DNA of 7,988 bases, taken from the NCBI GenBank assembly GCA_005880525.1, contig VBFW01000182.1:1-7988 (forward strand), written 5' to 3'. Position numbers and translations under genes: made by a program. Position 1 is the first letter of the stretch. Each line of letters begins with the position of its first letter. Below the pieces are notes generated by a model, which was not told the origin of the DNA, searched no databases, and saw only the letters and a list, made by a program, of their open reading frames with translations. The stretch is from Chloroflexota bacterium. GTDB lineage: Bacteria; Chloroflexota; Dormibacteria; Dormibacterales; Dormibacteraceae. Shown piece after piece: positions 6,320 to 7,988 of this stretch.

Positions 6320-6777
6320 GGACCCGCGAGCGCCGTCCGCTTCTCGAGGTGGCGCTTCTGGACGGCGTCGTCGGTGACGCCGAGGATGCGCGCCGCCAGC
6401 CACGCCGCGTTCTTGGCTCCGGCCTCACCGATGGCGACGGTTGCGACAGGGATTCCGGCCGGCATCTGGACGATCGAGTACAGCGAGTCGACGCCACCGA
6501 GGTGCTGCGTCGGGACGGGCACGCCGATGACCGGCAAGTCGGTCCACGACGCCACCACGCCGGGAAGATGCGCGGCCCCGCCGGCCGCGGCGATGACGAC
6601 CTTCAGTCCGCGCTCGCGCGCGCTCGTCGCCCACTCCATGACGCCCCGTGGATTGCGGTGCGCGGAGCAGACCTTGACCTCGTTTTCAATCCCCAGCTCG
6701 TCAAGGACTTTGACGCACGACTCCATGAGCGGCAGGTCGGATTTGGAGCCGAGGATGACGCCGACGACTGGACTCAA
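6316..6777 (-). CDS. purE: N5-carboxyaminoimidazole ribonucleotide mutase (class I PurE)
   Basis: This 153-residue protein converts N5-CAIR to CAIR in de novo purine synthesis; the family forms octamers in the cytoplasm. The class I signature is complete: GSKSD (10-14), SAHR with catalytic His40, AAGGAAHLPG with His70, and GVDSLYSIVQMPAGIPVATVAIG. The class II pattern is absent, so it should depend on PurK for its substrate; purK is not in this window. One small variation is SAHRNP where SAHRTP is usual. The start is TTG 6777-6775; it overlaps the purD TGA as TTGA and has a strong GGAGG 7 bases upstream. No ATG lies near enough to keep the GSKSD motif. The stop overlaps the pycB ATG as ATGA, so translation is probably coupled on both sides. 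Confidence 0.95.
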   Translation of the reverse strand: MSPVVGVILGSKSDLPLMESCVKVLDELGIENEVKVCSAHRNPRGVMEWATSARERGLKVVIAAAGGAAHLPGVVASWTDLPVIGVPVPTQHLGGVDSLYSIVQMPAGIPVATVAIGEAGAKNAAWLAARILGVTDDAVQKRHLEKRTALAGP

Positions 6778-7988
6778 ACAACCGCCTCCAGAGCGATGTC
6801 GGTGCGGAAGAAGGCTCCCTGGAATCGTACCTGCCGGGCCCCGGAGAGCGCCGTCTCGCGGGCTTCGGCCACGGTGTCGCCCAACGCGACGGCCGTCACC
6901 ACGCGGCCGCCGTCGGTGACCAGGCCGCGCTCGCTATCGAAGCGCGTGCCGCCGTGGAAGACCAGCACGCCGCGCGGCATCTCTGCCAGGCCGCGGATGG
7001 GATAGCCGGTGCGAACGGCTGCGTCATCGGGGTAGTGCTCGGACGCGACGACCACGCCGACGCATGCGCGATTGCTCCAGCGCAGGTCGGGATGGTCCGC
7101 CAGCCCGCCCTTGGCCGCAGACAGCGCGAGCGCGACGAAGTCCGACTCGAGCCGGGGCAGCACGACCTGCGACTCGGGGTCGCCGAAGCGCGCGTTGAAC
7201 TCGAGCGTGCGCGCGCCGTCCCTGGTCAGCATCACGCCGGCGTAGAGGACGCCTCGAAATTCGTTGCCGCTCGCGGCCATCGCTCGAACCGCCGGGCGCA
7301 GGACGTTGTTCACCACGTCGTCGACCACCTCGCCATCCACCGCCAGCGGCGGCGAGTAAGCGCCCATGCCGCCCGTGTTCGGCCCTGTGTCCCCGTCGCC
7401 CGCGCGCTTGAAATCGCGCGCCGGAGCCAGGGCGATCACCTCGGTGCCGTCGGTGATGCCGAGCACCGACAGCTCGGCACCTTCGAGCCGCTCCTCGACG
7501 ACGACGGTCGCGCCGCTCTTGCCGAAGCGTCCCTCGACGAGCATCGCGTCGATGGCGGCGTCCGATTCATCAGCGCTGCCGCACACGATCACGCCCTTGC
7601 CCCGGGCGAGACCATCGGCCTTCACCGCCACGCGGCCGTCGCGCTCGCGCGCCCACGCCTTGGCCGGCGCAGGCGCGGTGAAGGTCTCGAAGTCCGCGGT
7701 CGGGATCCGCGCATCCCGCATCAACGACTTGGCGAAGGCCTTGCTCGTCTCGATGCGGCCCGCGGCGCGGTTGGGACCGAAGACGTTGAAGCCCGCGTCG
7801 CGCAGCGCGTCTCCGACGCCGGCATCGACGGCTGCCTCGGGACCCAGGATGACCAGGCCGAAGCGTTCCTGCTTGGCGAACTTGACGAGCTGCACCACGT
7901 CGGTCGAGGGAATGGGGACGTTGCGCGCCATGCCGCCCGTGCCGCCGTTGCCGGGCGCGCAGAAGACGCGCTCGACGAGGTCGGACTG
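6774..7988 (-). CDS. purD: Phosphoribosylamine-glycine ligase (GAR synthetase), N-terminus beyond window
   Basis: The frame is open to the right edge and shows 404 residues, beginning QSDLVERVFCAPGNGGTGGM. By comparison with E. coli PurD only about 20 residues, including the GxGGREHA loop, are missing. An ATG at 7931 would start inside the family's conserved N-terminal domain and is not the real start. PurD joins glycine to phosphoribosylamine with ATP, the second step of de novo purine synthesis, in the cytoplasm. Visible motifs in order: GPEAAVDAGV, FGPNRAAGRIETSKAF, the ATP-grasp loop KADGLARGKGVIV, DTGPNTGGMGAYSP, EFNARFGDPESQVVLPRLESD, and the C-terminal GVVVASEHYP, FHGGT and TDGGRVVTAVALG. 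All expected regions are intact. It is the first gene of the operon inside the window; its stop overlaps purE by four bases. The promoter lies outside, so no regulation can be read here. Confidence 0.96.
   Translation of the reverse strand, partial: QSDLVERVFCAPGNGGTGGMARNVPIPSTDVVQLVKFAKQERFGLVILGPEAAVDAGVGDALRDAGFNVFGPNRAAGRIETSKAFAKSLMRDARIPTADFETFTAPAPAKAWARERDGRVAVKADGLARGKGVIVCGSADESDAAIDAMLVEGRFGKSGATVVVEERLEGAELSVLGITDGTEVIALAPARDFKRAGDGDTGPNTGGMGAYSPPLAVDGEVVDDVVNNVLRPAVRAMAASGNEFRGVLYAGVMLTRDGARTLEFNARFGDPESQVVLPRLESDFVALALSAAKGGLADHPDLRWSNRACVGVVVASEHYPDDAAVRTGYPIRGLAEMPRGVLVFHGGTRFDSERGLVTDGGRVVTAVALGDTVAEARETALSGARQVRFQGAFFRTDIALEAVV
6785..6789 (-). promoter_or_regulatory. Strong ribosome binding site for purE (decides the TTG start)
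   Basis: On the minus strand GGAGG (complement of 6785-6789), part of TGGAGGCGG, lies 7 bases before TTG 6777-6775. This is the best Shine-Dalgarno match I found in the window and fixes the purE start inside the end of purD. Confidence 0.7.

Noticed and set aside
6320..6403. Upstream in-frame extension of pycB to a start at 6403
   Set aside because: The added 28 residues are Arg/Pro/His-rich out-of-frame purE sequence. The ATG at 6319 overlaps the purE stop as ATGA and leads directly into the conserved LLDTTFRD motif.
7929..7931. ATG at 7931 as the purD start
   Set aside because: The frame remains open upstream to the window edge and encodes conserved PurD sequence (LVERVFCAPGNGGT), so the real start lies outside.
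1..7988. CRISPR array, tRNA/rRNA, integrase, transposase or phage genes
   Set aside because: No spaced direct repeats, cloverleaf-like segments or mobile-element enzymes were seen by eye on either strand.

Overview
This is a high-GC window with strongly GC-biased third codon positions and almost no intergenic space. It holds seven genes in two converging blocks. The style is compact overlapping operons, TTG and GTG starts, and an ECF sigma factor paired with a membrane anti-sigma-like protein carrying Ig-like and beta-propeller domains. This suggests a soil-type, high-GC bacterium of the Terrabacteria, for example Candidatus Dormibacterota, Chloroflexota or Actinomycetota. That placement is an inference from gene style only; no rRNA or marker phylogeny is available here.

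Left block, plus strand (1-2229): the C-terminal end of an ECF-type sigma factor enters from the left edge. It overlaps by 4 bases (TTGA) a membrane-anchored putative anti-sigma/sensor protein. That protein has a short cytoplasmic N-terminus, one transmembrane helix, an Ig-like domain, a TolB/WD40-like propeller, a second beta-rich domain and a Pro/Ser-rich tail. A single-base shift near 1801-1807 splits the gene into two reading frames.

Middle (2230-2433): the 204-base gap between the converging blocks is bounded exactly by a long imperfect inverted repeat (about 37/38 bases per arm) and contains further perfect GC-rich hairpins. It is either a structured two-way terminator region or a small MITE-like repeat element, and is the most interesting non-coding signal in the window.

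Right block, minus strand (7988 down to 2432): purD (runs off the right edge), purE, pycB (carboxyltransferase plus biotin carrier), pycA (biotin carboxylase) and a Nudix hydrolase of ADP-ribose pyrophosphatase type. The first three junctions are 4-base overlaps (TTGA, ATGA, ATGA) and the last is a 19-base gap, so this reads as one operon. PurD and PurE catalyse steps of de novo purine synthesis. PycA and PycB together would form a two-subunit pyruvate carboxylase that makes oxaloacetate, feeding the aspartate that purine synthesis consumes. The Nudix enzyme probably hydrolyses ADP-ribose or a related nucleotide sugar.

I found no tRNA, rRNA, CRISPR array, transposase or phage gene. The genes are recognisable families. 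The points worth follow-up are the bounded inverted-repeat element, the frameshift, the mixed purine/anaplerotic operon and divergent active-site motifs in the carboxylase pair.
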